NCBI RefSeq assembly: GCF_000731955.1
Contig: NZ_JNCK01000001.1
Coordinates: 3,224,001-3,288,000, forward strand
Length of the DNA: 64,000 bases
From: Halomonas zincidurans B6
GTDB taxonomy: Bacteria > Pseudomonadota > Gammaproteobacteria > Pseudomonadales > Halomonadaceae
Reading direction: 5' to 3'
In this document: in pieces, positions 35,038 through 42,076 of the stretch
Layout of the letters: each line of letters opens with the position of its first letter
Numbering within the stretch: position 1 is the stretch's first letter
Notes under the pieces: generated by a model
The model's input: only the letters and a program-made list of their open reading frames with translations
Databases searched by the model: none
Told to the model about the DNA's origin: nothing
Made by a program: the position numbers and the translations under genes

Positions 35038-35652
35038 TCAAGCTGACATCCCCCTGATATCGGATTCATAGACTGGGAAGTAGAAAAACTCGTCAGGATT
35101 GTTCTGACGCAGCAACTCAACCAGCCTGGGGCTTAGCAGAACTGCGTTTATGGTTTTGTCCTTAGCTAACAACCCTGCCTCCCGCAGCATTCTGAACAGG
35201 ACCTGTCGCAATTTATCGCGCGTTGAGGCGCTGGCATTATCCAGTTCGTCATGCCATTCCGATTTACGGTTATAGAAGGCATCGAAATCCTCAAAACTGA
35301 GATCCAGCTTCATCGCGACAAACCGTTCGCGTAGCACTTCCACCGCAAAGTCCGCGATAAAGCGGTACAGGCGGCACACGGCAACCCACAGAAGGTGAGC
35401 CTGGTCCTGGTGGTTTGCCTCGGCCAGGAAAGTCAGTTCGCTTTCGGTCAATGTCTTCAGGCGTGCAATCGCCTCTCTACAGGTGCGCTTTGCCGTGCTT
35501 TCCGTTCTGGCCTGTAGCAGGTTGTCATGTAGAGCTTGAGCCCGCACCTCTTCCCAGTCACGGAGCGACAGGTACAGATCGGCCAGCTTCACCGATTCTC
35601 GGTGATACAGGCTGCCGGACGTGAAGGAGATGCGATACCGGCCTTGGGTCAT
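35038..35652 (-). CDS. brxA: BREX protein BrxA (DUF1819)
   Basis: 204 aa from the ATG at 35650-35652, which overlaps the stop of the HTH gene as ATGA; a longer frame to 35703 is unlikely. MTQGRYRISFTSGSLYHRES is the conserved DUF1819 start, followed by LTFLAEANHQDQAHLLWVAV and a C-terminal SPRLVELLRQNNPDEFFYFP. BrxA is a small DNA-binding BREX subunit with a NusB-like fold in known structures. It is the first structural gene after the HTH regulator. Confidence 0.92.
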   Translation of the reverse strand: MTQGRYRISFTSGSLYHRESVKLADLYLSLRDWEEVRAQALHDNLLQARTESTAKRTCREAIARLKTLTESELTFLAEANHQDQAHLLWVAVCRLYRFIADFAVEVLRERFVAMKLDLSFEDFDAFYNRKSEWHDELDNASASTRDKLRQVLFRMLREAGLLAKDKTINAVLLSPRLVELLRQNNPDEFFYFPVYESDIRGMSA

Positions 35653-35858
35653 TCGGAACGCTCGCCCCTGCTCGTTTCGGCGGCTCCACCGCCCTTGACC
35701 CACTCATCCACTTCGATTTTTTTGAACTTCCAAAATCGCCCCATGCGGTGGGCGGGCATTGCGTGCTTGTCGATCCAGCGGTACACGGTGTCATTGCTGA
35801 CACCGAGGTGCTTGCCAATTTCGTCTACAGATAACCAGCGATCTTCCATCTCGGCCAT
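35649..35858 (-). CDS. Excisionase-type helix-turn-helix regulator heading the BREX operon
   Basis: 69 aa from the ATG at 35856-35858 (AGGAAG 7 bases upstream); a GTG at 35889-35891 would add 11 residues but lies inside a hairpin. WLSVDEIGKHLGVSNDTVYR-WIDKHAMPAHRMGRFWKFK is a canonical MerR/excisionase-family winged HTH. It is coupled to brxA by a 4-base overlap. An inverted repeat overlapping the likely -10 of its promoter suggests it controls its own operon. Confidence 0.85.
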   Translation of the reverse strand: MAEMEDRWLSVDEIGKHLGVSNDTVYRWIDKHAMPAHRMGRFWKFKKIEVDEWVKGGGAAETSRGERSE

Positions 35859-35886
35859 GTTTTCGCTTCCTATGGGCGATGGTGTT

Positions 35887-35906
35887 GCCACCTCATCTGA
35901 GGTGGC
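35887..35906. promoter_or_regulatory. Hairpin in the 5' leader of the BREX operon
   Basis: A perfect 9-bp inverted repeat GCCACCTCA-TC-TGAGGTGGC lies about 30 bases upstream of the HTH start codon, without a T tract, so it is not a standard terminator. It could be an operator or an mRNA leader hairpin. Confidence 0.4.
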
Positions 35907-35935
35907 ACGGTCTCATGGGCGAAGCAGCCCTACAC

Positions 35936-35978
35936 TACATTGACTGATCAATGTATAGAGGTACCACGCTGCATTCAA
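35936..35978 (-). promoter_or_regulatory. Predicted BREX operon promoter with overlapping operator
   Basis: On the minus strand TTGAAT (35973-35978) and TACATT (35950-35955) are separated by 17 bases, a fair sigma-70 promoter directed at the HTH-brxA operon. The -10 is embedded in a perfect 8-bp inverted repeat TACATTGA-CTGA-TCAATGTA (35936-35955), the expected position for a repressor site. Confidence 0.5.
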
Positions 35979-36108
35979 CCGATTTGACCCGGATAGACCA
36001 GCAAAGAACGGCATATATAGCCACCTGAAATCTGGGCGATCCCATCAATAGCCCCACGCAATCAGCACCTGCGGTGTGAGCGGCATGCCTTTTACCGCCA
36101 AACAGCCC

Positions 36109-36711
36109 TCATCCCTCCTCGCTTGAGGGGCTTGCACTCCCGCTGGCAGCCTCCTTCAGTCCACCGAGGTGCTCCTCCAGATCTTTCAGGAGGCGTTCGC
36201 TTTTCCGCACGATTCGACAAAGCTCCGCCTGGTTGGCATTGAGCCTTCGCAACATTTCAAAACCGTCCTCAGTTTCCATGATGAGCGGTTTCTCCCAATC
36301 CTGTGCCCGCGTGAAGGCTGGTTTGTGATAGCGGAACCGACCTTCTTTGCGGATGTACTCACTGAACACTGATCGTCCCTCGCCGCTCTTCTTCTGGACG
36401 AAGCGATTGTAGTACCAGGACAACTCCAGCTTTCTTCTCCGGAGTCGGACGCGGCAGCCGAAGTGCCCGGGATAGCCGGGTGTCTGGTCGGTACGATGCG
36501 CGATGTTGTGGGACCAGAAGTGATCACAGAGCCGCTGCGCCAGATAGCGGTACCTCGCTTGCTCCACGTCCGCTTGCTGGTGAATCGCCGTCAGAAACTG
36601 ACGGCATTGCGTTATGGCGGCTTTGATACCACGTTGGTGGTTCACATTTTGGGCTCGGCTGACCGCCTCCCACTCTTCGCAGATTTCCTGGTGGGTCATT
36701 CGTTTGCTCAT
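36109..36711 (-). CDS. mobI: MobI-like conjugative mobilization protein
   Basis: 200 aa. SWYYNRFVQKKSGEGRSVFS, EYIRKEGRFRYHKPAFTRAQ and DWEKPLIMETEDGFEMLRRL resemble the MobI family of SXT/R391 and IncA/C elements, auxiliary proteins that act at oriT with the relaxase. A charged C-terminal helix (ELCRIVRKSERLLKDLEEHL) follows. The gene is transcribed away from a 0.7-kb structured non-coding region, the same layout as mobI and oriT in SXT. No relaxase is present, so transfer would need a helper element. Assignment is from remembered motifs and is moderately sure. Confidence 0.6.
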   Translation of the reverse strand: MSKRMTHQEICEEWEAVSRAQNVNHQRGIKAAITQCRQFLTAIHQQADVEQARYRYLAQRLCDHFWSHNIAHRTDQTPGYPGHFGCRVRLRRRKLELSWYYNRFVQKKSGEGRSVFSEYIRKEGRFRYHKPAFTRAQDWEKPLIMETEDGFEMLRRLNANQAELCRIVRKSERLLKDLEEHLGGLKEAASGSASPSSEEG

Positions 36712-37165
36712 GGCTGGCTCCTCGCTATGGATTTGCCATCAATCGTAAGCAACTGAGTGCTTGGAGCTGCCATGCGCTTTTGCCTTTTTCGGACGAAAAG
36801 ACGGGGTTGGAGGCAGATTCCTTCCCCAAGCCATGGGACCTTTCCATTCCTGTCCACGTAACTACCTGATTTGGGACTTTGCCGCTGCGCTCCCACACTC
36901 CATGAAATAGCTCGCATGGGCTGAAGGGTCCGCGTTCCATTATTTATTTGGGACCCACAGCTTTAGCTGCTGTGACGGTACCGGTATGCGGCGGCTTGAT
37001 GGAAACGCACAGACCGTCGTCGCCACAAGGATTCCCTCTATTTCCTTAGGGTACGGACAAAGGGCTTGGCAGAGTCCTTTTGGAGCCCCGGTATGATGCG
37101 GGCCTGTTCGGCGAAATAGCAGGGTCTCGAGAAGGTTCTTTAAGAGGCTGTTTGGATCACGTCCA

Positions 37166-37195
37166 GCATTGACTTTCACATGTGAAAGTCAATGC
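37166..37195. repeat. Perfect 30-bp palindrome
   Basis: GCATTGACTTTCACA followed directly by its reverse complement, with no spacer. The next bases AATGCGCATT (37191-37200) form a second, overlapping 10-bp palindrome. There is no T tract, so it is not a typical terminator. It may be a dimer-protein operator or the oriT nick-region hairpin. Confidence 0.7.
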
Positions 37196-37316
37196 GCATT
37201 ACCGCTTCACAAAATGATGCCGTGATGGTAGCGGGTGACAGCGGTTGTTCACATTTTCACCAGATTTCGCCCGAAAACCGATGAGGCTCCCATGAAAATC
37301 GCCTTAATGACAGAAG

Positions 37317-37344
37317 TTAACCTTTAATTTCATCTAGTTATAAT
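37317..37344 (+). promoter_or_regulatory. Possible sigma-70 promoter upstream of the alpA-like operon
   Basis: TTAACC (37317-37322), a 16-base spacer and a consensus TATAAT (37339-37344). The transcript would have a leader of about 100 bases before the ATG at 37448. Confidence 0.4.
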
Positions 37345-37358
37345 TTTTTCCTCTTTGC

Positions 37359-37371
37359 GCCCAAAATGGCC
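37359..37371 (+). promoter_or_regulatory. GC-AT-GC quasi-palindrome, possible SetCD/AcaCD-type activator box
   Basis: GCCCAAAATGGCC lies about 77 bases upstream of the alpA-like start and about 30 bases upstream of a possible -10 (TACTAA, 37402-37407). Helper-element activators of the SetCD/AcaCD type bind GCCC-(A/T-rich)-GGGC-like boxes in mobilizable islands. The match is imperfect and the exact consensus was recalled, not checked. Confidence 0.3.
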
Positions 37372-37447
37372 AATTTCACGGTTCTGGTCCTGACTCCTGA
37401 TTACTAATAATCACTCCTGCCGTTAATCAACGAACCAGGAGTAGATA

Positions 37448-37648
37448 ATGAAACACATGTTTTCTAGCGAGACCAACGAGCGCTTGCTCACATACGAAGA
37501 AGTGTGCGCCGTCACTCAGCTATCGCAAGCCACGCTACGTCGATACGTCCGATCAGGTCGCTTCCCCGCCCCCATCAAGCCAAACCCGCAAGGTCGAGCC
37601 GTCAGGTTTCGGATCCAGGATGTTAGAAACTGGCTGGATCGGTTGTGA
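37448..37648 (+). CDS. AlpA/excisionase-like HTH regulator
   Basis: 66 aa. LLTYEEVCAVTQLSQATLRR-YVRSGRFPAPIKPNPQGRAV is the short MerR/AlpA-type HTH with wing, and VRFRIQDVRNWLDRL is the usual C-terminal helix. AlpA-like proteins activate excision or replication of islands and satellites. The ATG follows CAGGAG by 7 bases. The next gene begins 11 bases after its stop, making a two- or three-gene operon with the DUF927 ATPase. Confidence 0.85.
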   Translation: MKHMFSSETNERLLTYEEVCAVTQLSQATLRRYVRSGRFPAPIKPNPQGRAVRFRIQDVRNWLDRL

Positions 37649-37659
37649 CGGAGGGGCAA

Positions 37660-39384
37660 ATGAAATTTCAATTGAGAGACTCTGGCCTGTACTGCTTCAG
37701 CTCTGATGAATGGCAAAGAGTTGGTGGATGGATTGAGGTTATTGCCAGAACCCGACTCTCCAACAAGAAGCACGGTCACGGTGCGCTGCTGCAGTGGAAA
37801 AATATGGACAACGTCCTGCTCCGCGAGGTGGTGTATGCGCGCAACCTGAACGGCGATAACGCCCGACAGATACGGGAGCTGCTCGTGGACAGCGGCTATC
37901 CGCTGGAGCCTGGCAATATCAGTTGGGCACGACTACAACGCTACCTGCTTGAGGAAATGGCAAAGGCGCCGCCGGCCACAACCGTCGACCGTACAGGTTG
38001 GCACGGCCCCATCTTCGCGACGAGTAGCTGGACGGCAGGTCAGGCGGATGAGCAGCACTACTTCGTCGGGCAGCTATCAACCTCCCCTCTACTTCAGGAA
38101 AACGGTTCTCTCCAGGATTGGCAAGCTCAAGTGGGGAAGCTGTGTGAGGGCAACCCGCTGGCGATGTTCAGCATTGGGGTAGCCCTTGCGGCACCACTGC
38201 TGAAGCATGCGGAGATTGAAAATGGGGCTTTTCACTTCGGCGGCAATAGCTCCAGCGGTAAAACGACACTACTGCAGGCGGCCGCGAGCGTGTGTGGTGC
38301 ACCAACGTTTGTGCGGAACTGGGTATCGACTGCCAATGGCTTGGCAGCCGTGGCTGCTGAGCACAATGACATGTTGCTGGCATTGGATGAAATTGGCCTG
38401 GCGCGCCCGGAAGATGTCGATGTAGCGACGTATCATATAATGACCGGTGCCAGTAAGTTGCGTGCGAATATATCAGGGGACCTTACTGCACAAACGCACT
38501 GGCGAACTCTGGCTTTAAGTACCGGTGAGGTATGGCTATCGGAAGTATTTCAGGAAATAGGCAAGTCGGTTAAAGCCGGCCAAGAAACCCGACTTGTCGA
38601 GATTCCGATTTTTGGGAGGTTTGGAGCCTTTGACAAGTTGCATGGATTCAACAGTGCCCAAGAGTTCGTGGACACGTTGAAAAGCCGTACCGGGCACTAC
38701 CACGGCACACTGTTCCGGCACTGGCTCGAGCGTCTTACAGAAGATGTGAATGACCTACCCAGCTACATCCAGAATGAGGTTGCCCGGTTGACGGAGCAAT
38801 GGAAGACCCCTCATATGGCTTCGCAAGTCGTCCGAGTGATCAGGCGGTTCGCACTGATCACCGCTGCACTATGCCTGGCATGTCGGAACTATCTCCTCCC
38901 CTGGACGGAAGCGGAGTCGGTTCGAGCAGTACACCAAGTCGTTGGAGCCTGGCTTCGGAGCCGGGGTCACATCTTCAATTCGGAGGAGTACCGCCTGTTG
39001 GCCCGCCTTCGCGATGCTATTTACAAATGGAATCACCGTCTCGTTGACATAGAGCGGGGGGATTACGGAAGAGCAATTGGTCTGCGACGCAAAGTGGCCG
39101 GTGAGACGCAGTGGCTGATACCCAAAAATACTCTTATCAAGGAGCTTGGCCTTCGAAGTCGATACACCCGGGAAATTGAGCCGCTGATCCAGAGAGATTT
39201 CCTGGAAACCAATGAACAGAGCCGTGGCACCATGAAAATCAAGCTACGGGATCGATCGGAGCGTTTTTTCGCCCTGTGGCCTGATCGCATCAAGGCGTAT
39301 TGGGAAGCGCTACCGGATGGAGATGGACTTTCCCAGTTTCCCACTTATCCCAGTGTTGATTCGGAGGTAACGGAGAATGAGTAA
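37660..39384 (+). CDS. DUF927-domain ATPase (helicase/primase-like replication module of the island)
   Basis: 574 aa from the ATG at 37660 (GGAGGGG 5 bases upstream). GAFHFGGNSSSGKTTLLQAA near residue 192 is the P-loop, MLLALDEIGLARPEDVDVAT near residue 242 the Walker B, and ANISGDLTAQTHWRTLALST-GE near residue 272 the sensor region of the DUF927 family. Such proteins occur with AlpA regulators and integrases in satellites and islands and are thought to support DNA unwinding or replication after excision. The last codons overlap a 25-bp sequence also found near the left att. Confidence 0.8.
   Translation: MKFQLRDSGLYCFSSDEWQRVGGWIEVIARTRLSNKKHGHGALLQWKNMDNVLLREVVYARNLNGDNARQIRELLVDSGYPLEPGNISWARLQRYLLEEMAKAPPATTVDRTGWHGPIFATSSWTAGQADEQHYFVGQLSTSPLLQENGSLQDWQAQVGKLCEGNPLAMFSIGVALAAPLLKHAEIENGAFHFGGNSSSGKTTLLQAAASVCGAPTFVRNWVSTANGLAAVAAEHNDMLLALDEIGLARPEDVDVATYHIMTGASKLRANISGDLTAQTHWRTLALSTGEVWLSEVFQEIGKSVKAGQETRLVEIPIFGRFGAFDKLHGFNSAQEFVDTLKSRTGHYHGTLFRHWLERLTEDVNDLPSYIQNEVARLTEQWKTPHMASQVVRVIRRFALITAALCLACRNYLLPWTEAESVRAVHQVVGAWLRSRGHIFNSEEYRLLARLRDAIYKWNHRLVDIERGDYGRAIGLRRKVAGETQWLIPKNTLIKELGLRSRYTREIEPLIQRDFLETNEQSRGTMKIKLRDRSERFFALWPDRIKAYWEALPDGDGLSQFPTYPSVDSEVTENE
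39330..39354 (-). repeat. 25-bp sequence, inverted copy of 3230-3254
   Basis: Perfect 25-base reverse-complement match to the left arm. It lies inside the final codons of the DUF927 gene and 22 bases upstream of the second AlpA-like ATG, so it could act as an operator for that gene while the left copy acts in excision. Confidence 0.6.
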
Positions 39385-39619
39385 CAAGACCTTCAGTCCG
39401 CCTTCGGAGGAGGTGCGCGCCAAGCTGCTGGCTCGTTCTGGACAGTGTGAGCGGCTGGTTCGGGAGTCGGACCGTCGAGCGATTACAGCCGTCAGCCGGA
39501 CGCAGTGGTGGACCTTGGAACGAAAGCGAGTGGCTCCGGCACGACTCAAGCTGGGATGCAACTCAGTGGCCTGGCGCCTGTCGGATCTGTTGGCCTGGAT
39601 TGAGCAACAAGGGGCCTGA
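39377..39619 (+). CDS. AlpA-family regulator / candidate recombination directionality factor
   Basis: 80 aa. ITAVSRTQWWTLERKRVAPA and RLKLGCNSVAWRLSDLLAWI match the AlpA core: HTH followed by the VAWRxSDLxxWI tail. The start overlaps the DUF927 stop by 8 bases with GGAGG upstream. Placed between the ATPase gene and the convergent integrase, it is the best candidate for an excisionase. It ends at a hairpin shared with the integrase terminator. Confidence 0.82.
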   Translation: MSNKTFSPPSEEVRAKLLARSGQCERLVRESDRRAITAVSRTQWWTLERKRVAPARLKLGCNSVAWRLSDLLAWIEQQGA

Positions 39620-39630
39620 TCTGGCCCCTT
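39609..39630. terminator. Bidirectional hairpin terminator between alpA-like gene and integrase
   Basis: AAGGGGCC-TGATCT-GGCCCCTT stem-loop; the loop includes the alpA-like stop codon and the 3' arm abuts the integrase stop. Short T and A runs on both sides fit use by both convergent genes. Confidence 0.65.
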
Positions 39631-40871
39631 TACCCTCCAGAGCTGACTTCACCTCTCACGATGGGCGCCAGCCACTCGCAGAGCGCCTCGTGAGCCTTTC
39701 TTCGTTCTTCAAAGTACGCATGCTTGTTATAAACCCGGTCCGTCCGGTTGCCGGGCAGTTGATTCAGGCAGCGCTGAGCCAGATTGTCATCAAAACCAAG
39801 CTTGCCCAGCTTCGTCCTGGCCGTGCCACGCAGATCGTGGACGCGGCGCTTGTCGAATGAGAAGAGTTTTTTCTCAAAGAGCTTTTTGAGCGCATGGTTC
39901 AGCGTGTTTTCACACACATGCGGAGTCCGTGCCTTTTTACTGATCCTGCGAGCTGGAAATACCCACTCACTACCGCAGGAACGTACCTTCAGCTCATTCA
40001 GCCATTCCACGGCGGGCTCCGCCAACGGGATATCGATGGCCCTTCTCTTTTTGGTCCTTTCCTCGGGCAGGTACCAGATACGGTTCTCCAGATCGAATTC
40101 CGACCAAGGCGCTGCCAGAAGCTCCATTTTTCTCGTACAGGTCGCAATCAACAAAGCACAGGCCAGGTAGTTTTCACGGCTGAACTGCGCCGGAATAACC
40201 CGGAGCTTGTTGAAGAACTCAATGACCTCTTCCTCATTCATCGGGTAGTTGGCGGCCTTCTCCTCCCCACCGGCATCCCTGGGGCGGAATGGCGAGGCGG
40301 GATTGAACCGGGTGACGTCCAGTTTGATGCCATGATCAAACAGGTTCCTCAGCAGACGCATCAAGTCATTTGAGAGGGTCGGGCGGGGCTTATTGTCGTC
40401 ATAGCCGTTAGCGACGTCGCGCAGAATTTCACTGATATCCACTGGCCGGATCTTTTCCAGCTCCACCTTCCCGATGCGCCAAGCCACCTCGCGTTCGTAC
40501 AGGCTCTTCTCTTTCTGGTGGGACGCAATTTCTCGTTTGCGAAGCTCGTAGTAGTCCGCGTACAGGTCATTGAGCGTTTTGAAGGGGTTTTGGTTGACCT
40601 TCTGCCGCTCCTGAACCGGGTCAGCACCCTCACGCTTGATCGCCAACCTCAGCTTCGCCGCCTCATCACGGGCGTCGGCCAGTGACCAGTCGTCCACTTT
40701 GCCGATGGTGTATTCACGCCGGAGCTTGGTAGCTGGAGTGGTGTAGCGCAGCATCCAGTAAGCGTCGCCGCGCTTCGGGGTCATGAGGTAGAGGCCGTTG
40801 CCGTCGGCATGCCGAACGGATGGCTTCTCTTTGATCAATTTCTTGACGGTTTTGTCGTGTAGCTTGCCCAC
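39630..40871 (-). CDS. int: Tyrosine recombinase integrase (P4-type)
   Basis: 413 aa. An N-terminal arm-binding DUF4102-like domain (VRHADGNGLYLMTPKRGDAY, EYTIGKVDDWSLADARDEA) is followed by the core-binding and catalytic domains. The catalytic residues are visible: Arg in ATCTRKMELLAAPWSEFD, His-x-x-Arg in VHDLRGTARTKLGKLGF and the nucleophile Tyr in DRVYNKHAYFEERRKAH (the first Tyr). It faces away from the right att about 190 bases upstream of its start. It should recombine the yicC 3' end with the island att. Confidence 0.92.
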   Translation of the reverse strand: MGKLHDKTVKKLIKEKPSVRHADGNGLYLMTPKRGDAYWMLRYTTPATKLRREYTIGKVDDWSLADARDEAAKLRLAIKREGADPVQERQKVNQNPFKTLNDLYADYYELRKREIASHQKEKSLYEREVAWRIGKVELEKIRPVDISEILRDVANGYDDNKPRPTLSNDLMRLLRNLFDHGIKLDVTRFNPASPFRPRDAGGEEKAANYPMNEEEVIEFFNKLRVIPAQFSRENYLACALLIATCTRKMELLAAPWSEFDLENRIWYLPEERTKKRRAIDIPLAEPAVEWLNELKVRSCGSEWVFPARRISKKARTPHVCENTLNHALKKLFEKKLFSFDKRRVHDLRGTARTKLGKLGFDDNLAQRCLNQLPGNRTDRVYNKHAYFEERRKAHEALCEWLAPIVRGEVSSGG

Positions 40872-40943
40872 TTTCCTGCCTTAAAACAAATTGGGGAGTA
40901 CAATCTCGCTGATACAATATAGCGAGAAAATACTCCCCAATCT

Positions 40944-40961
40944 ACTACCCATCACTACCCA
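40944..40961. repeat. Two ACTACCCA octamers beside the right att
   Basis: ACTACCCA at 40944-40951 and 40954-40961, between the integrase gene and the yicC stop, in the same orientation as the three copies inside the left att. Candidate integrase arm sites. Confidence 0.5.
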
Positions 40962-41055
40962 AACTTGGCAGAACTTGCACGAACGCGGTGACCGTCAAAA
41001 TTACATAACTATTTGATTTTTAAAGTGCTAAAGAACAACGACAAACACCCAAGAA

Positions 41056-41081
41056 CATCACTCTATGTTCTGCACCTGCTC
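41056..41081. repeat. Right attachment site (att) at the 3' end of yicC
   Basis: Covers the yicC stop (41058-41060) and codons for EQVQNIE; 23 of 26 bases match the left copy at 3061-3086. The element supplies or restores the last codons, so yicC stays intact. Confidence 0.82.
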
Positions 41082-41921
41082 TCTCATCTGCTCGATCAGC
41101 ACCTTGAGTTCCACCGCGCAGCGGGTGGTGTCGGCGACCACCGCCTTGGAGGAGAGCGTATTGGCCTCGCGGTTGAGCTCCTGCATCAGGAAGTCGAGGC
41201 GGCGGCCGATCGGGCCTTTCTGCTTGAGCTGGCGTTCGATTTCGGCGATGTGGATTTCCAGCCGGTCTAACTCTTCGTCGACGTCGGCCTTCTGGGCGAG
41301 CAGGGCGATTTCGGCTTCGAGGCGTTGCGGGTCGAGCTCGGCCTTGAACGCTTCGAGGCGTTCGATCAGCTGGTTGCGCTGACGTTCGAGGATCTGGGGG
41401 AGCAGTTCGCGCACCGTGACGACCTGCGCGCGCACGCCGTCGAGCCGGCTGCGAATCAGCTCGGCGAGGCGTTCGCCCTCTCGGGCGCGCCCGGCGATCA
41501 AATCGTCGAGCGCGGCATCGAACAGTATCAGCGCCTCGCGCTTGACGGTATCGAGATCGGCGCCCCGGGCGTCGACCACACCGGGATGATCGAGCAGCGC
41601 CAGGGCATCGGGCATCGGCGCGTCGGGCAGCTCGGCGCGGACCTCGTGCAGGGCGCGGGACAGTTCGGCGAGACGCTCGCGGTTGACGCTCAGCGATTCG
41701 CCGGCGGCGGCGGGATCGAAGCGCAGCTGGCATTCGATCTTGCCCCGCGCCAGGCGGGTACGCAGGGCCTCGCGGAAGGCGGGCTCGAGGTCGCGCAGGC
41801 TCTCGGGAAGACGAAAATGCGGCTCCAGGTAGCGCTGGTTCACCGAGCGCAGTTCCAGCTGCAGGCTGCCCCAGGCGGCATCCAGGGTCTGCCGGCTGAA
41901 GGCGGTCATGCTATAGGCCAT
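41058..41921 (-). CDS. yicC: YicC-family endoribonuclease
   Basis: 287 aa. MAYSMTAFSRQTLDAAWGSL and LELRSVNQRYLEPHFRLPES are the conserved N-terminus. The C-terminal DUF1732 part includes LDRLEIHIAEIERQL, GRRLDFLMQELNREANTLSS and the universal end REQVQNIE. YicC proteins are conserved RNases acting in RNA turnover. It is read toward the island, whose integration site is its 3' end. The divergent neighbour is rph, the common arrangement in gammaproteobacteria. Confidence 0.93.
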   Translation of the reverse strand: MAYSMTAFSRQTLDAAWGSLQLELRSVNQRYLEPHFRLPESLRDLEPAFREALRTRLARGKIECQLRFDPAAAGESLSVNRERLAELSRALHEVRAELPDAPMPDALALLDHPGVVDARGADLDTVKREALILFDAALDDLIAGRAREGERLAELIRSRLDGVRAQVVTVRELLPQILERQRNQLIERLEAFKAELDPQRLEAEIALLAQKADVDEELDRLEIHIAEIERQLKQKGPIGRRLDFLMQELNREANTLSSKAVVADTTRCAVELKVLIEQMREQVQNIE

Positions 41922-42076
41922 GCGAATTCCTCGAAGACAACGGTGAAAGAGTGCGTCCAGGCGGTTCGCCGGAACATTGCTCAGTGTAACGGATCGACGC
42001 GGGTCAAGCGTGTAGAATGGCCGTCCACCGGGAGCTTCGCTCCGACGATTACCCAGCCAAGCGATTGAGAGGTGAC

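Larger units (their letters stand above)
36712..37447. other. Candidate oriT/control region, non-coding, rich in inverted repeats
   Basis: 736 bases without a credible gene, between the divergent mobI-like gene and the alpA-like operon. Visible structures are GGGTCC/GGACCC arms (36926-36956), CACAGC/GCTGTG (36956-36974) and a perfect 30-base palindrome (37166-37195). Position upstream of mobI fits an SXT-like oriT. The right part contains promoter elements for the alpA-DUF927 operon. Confidence 0.4.
3061..41081. mobile_element. Genomic island (probable integrative mobilizable element) inserted at the 3' end of yicC, carrying BREX and other defence genes
   Basis: The ends are 26-bp imperfect direct repeats (3061-3086 and 41056-41081, 23/26 identical) covering the last codons and stop of yicC. 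A tyrosine integrase lies next to the right repeat. The body holds AlpA-like regulators, a DUF927 ATPase, a MobI-like protein and a long leftward defence operon. Many genes here are more AT-rich than the flanking chromosome, most clearly the OLD-like ATPase at 12535-14064. Insertion at yicC is known for mobilizable islands of Vibrio relatives that are moved by SXT/R391-type elements; assignment to that group is an inference. Confidence 0.85.

Noticed and set aside
35887..35906. Terminator upstream of the BREX operon
   Set aside because: The hairpin has no T run on either side and lies inside the predicted leader.
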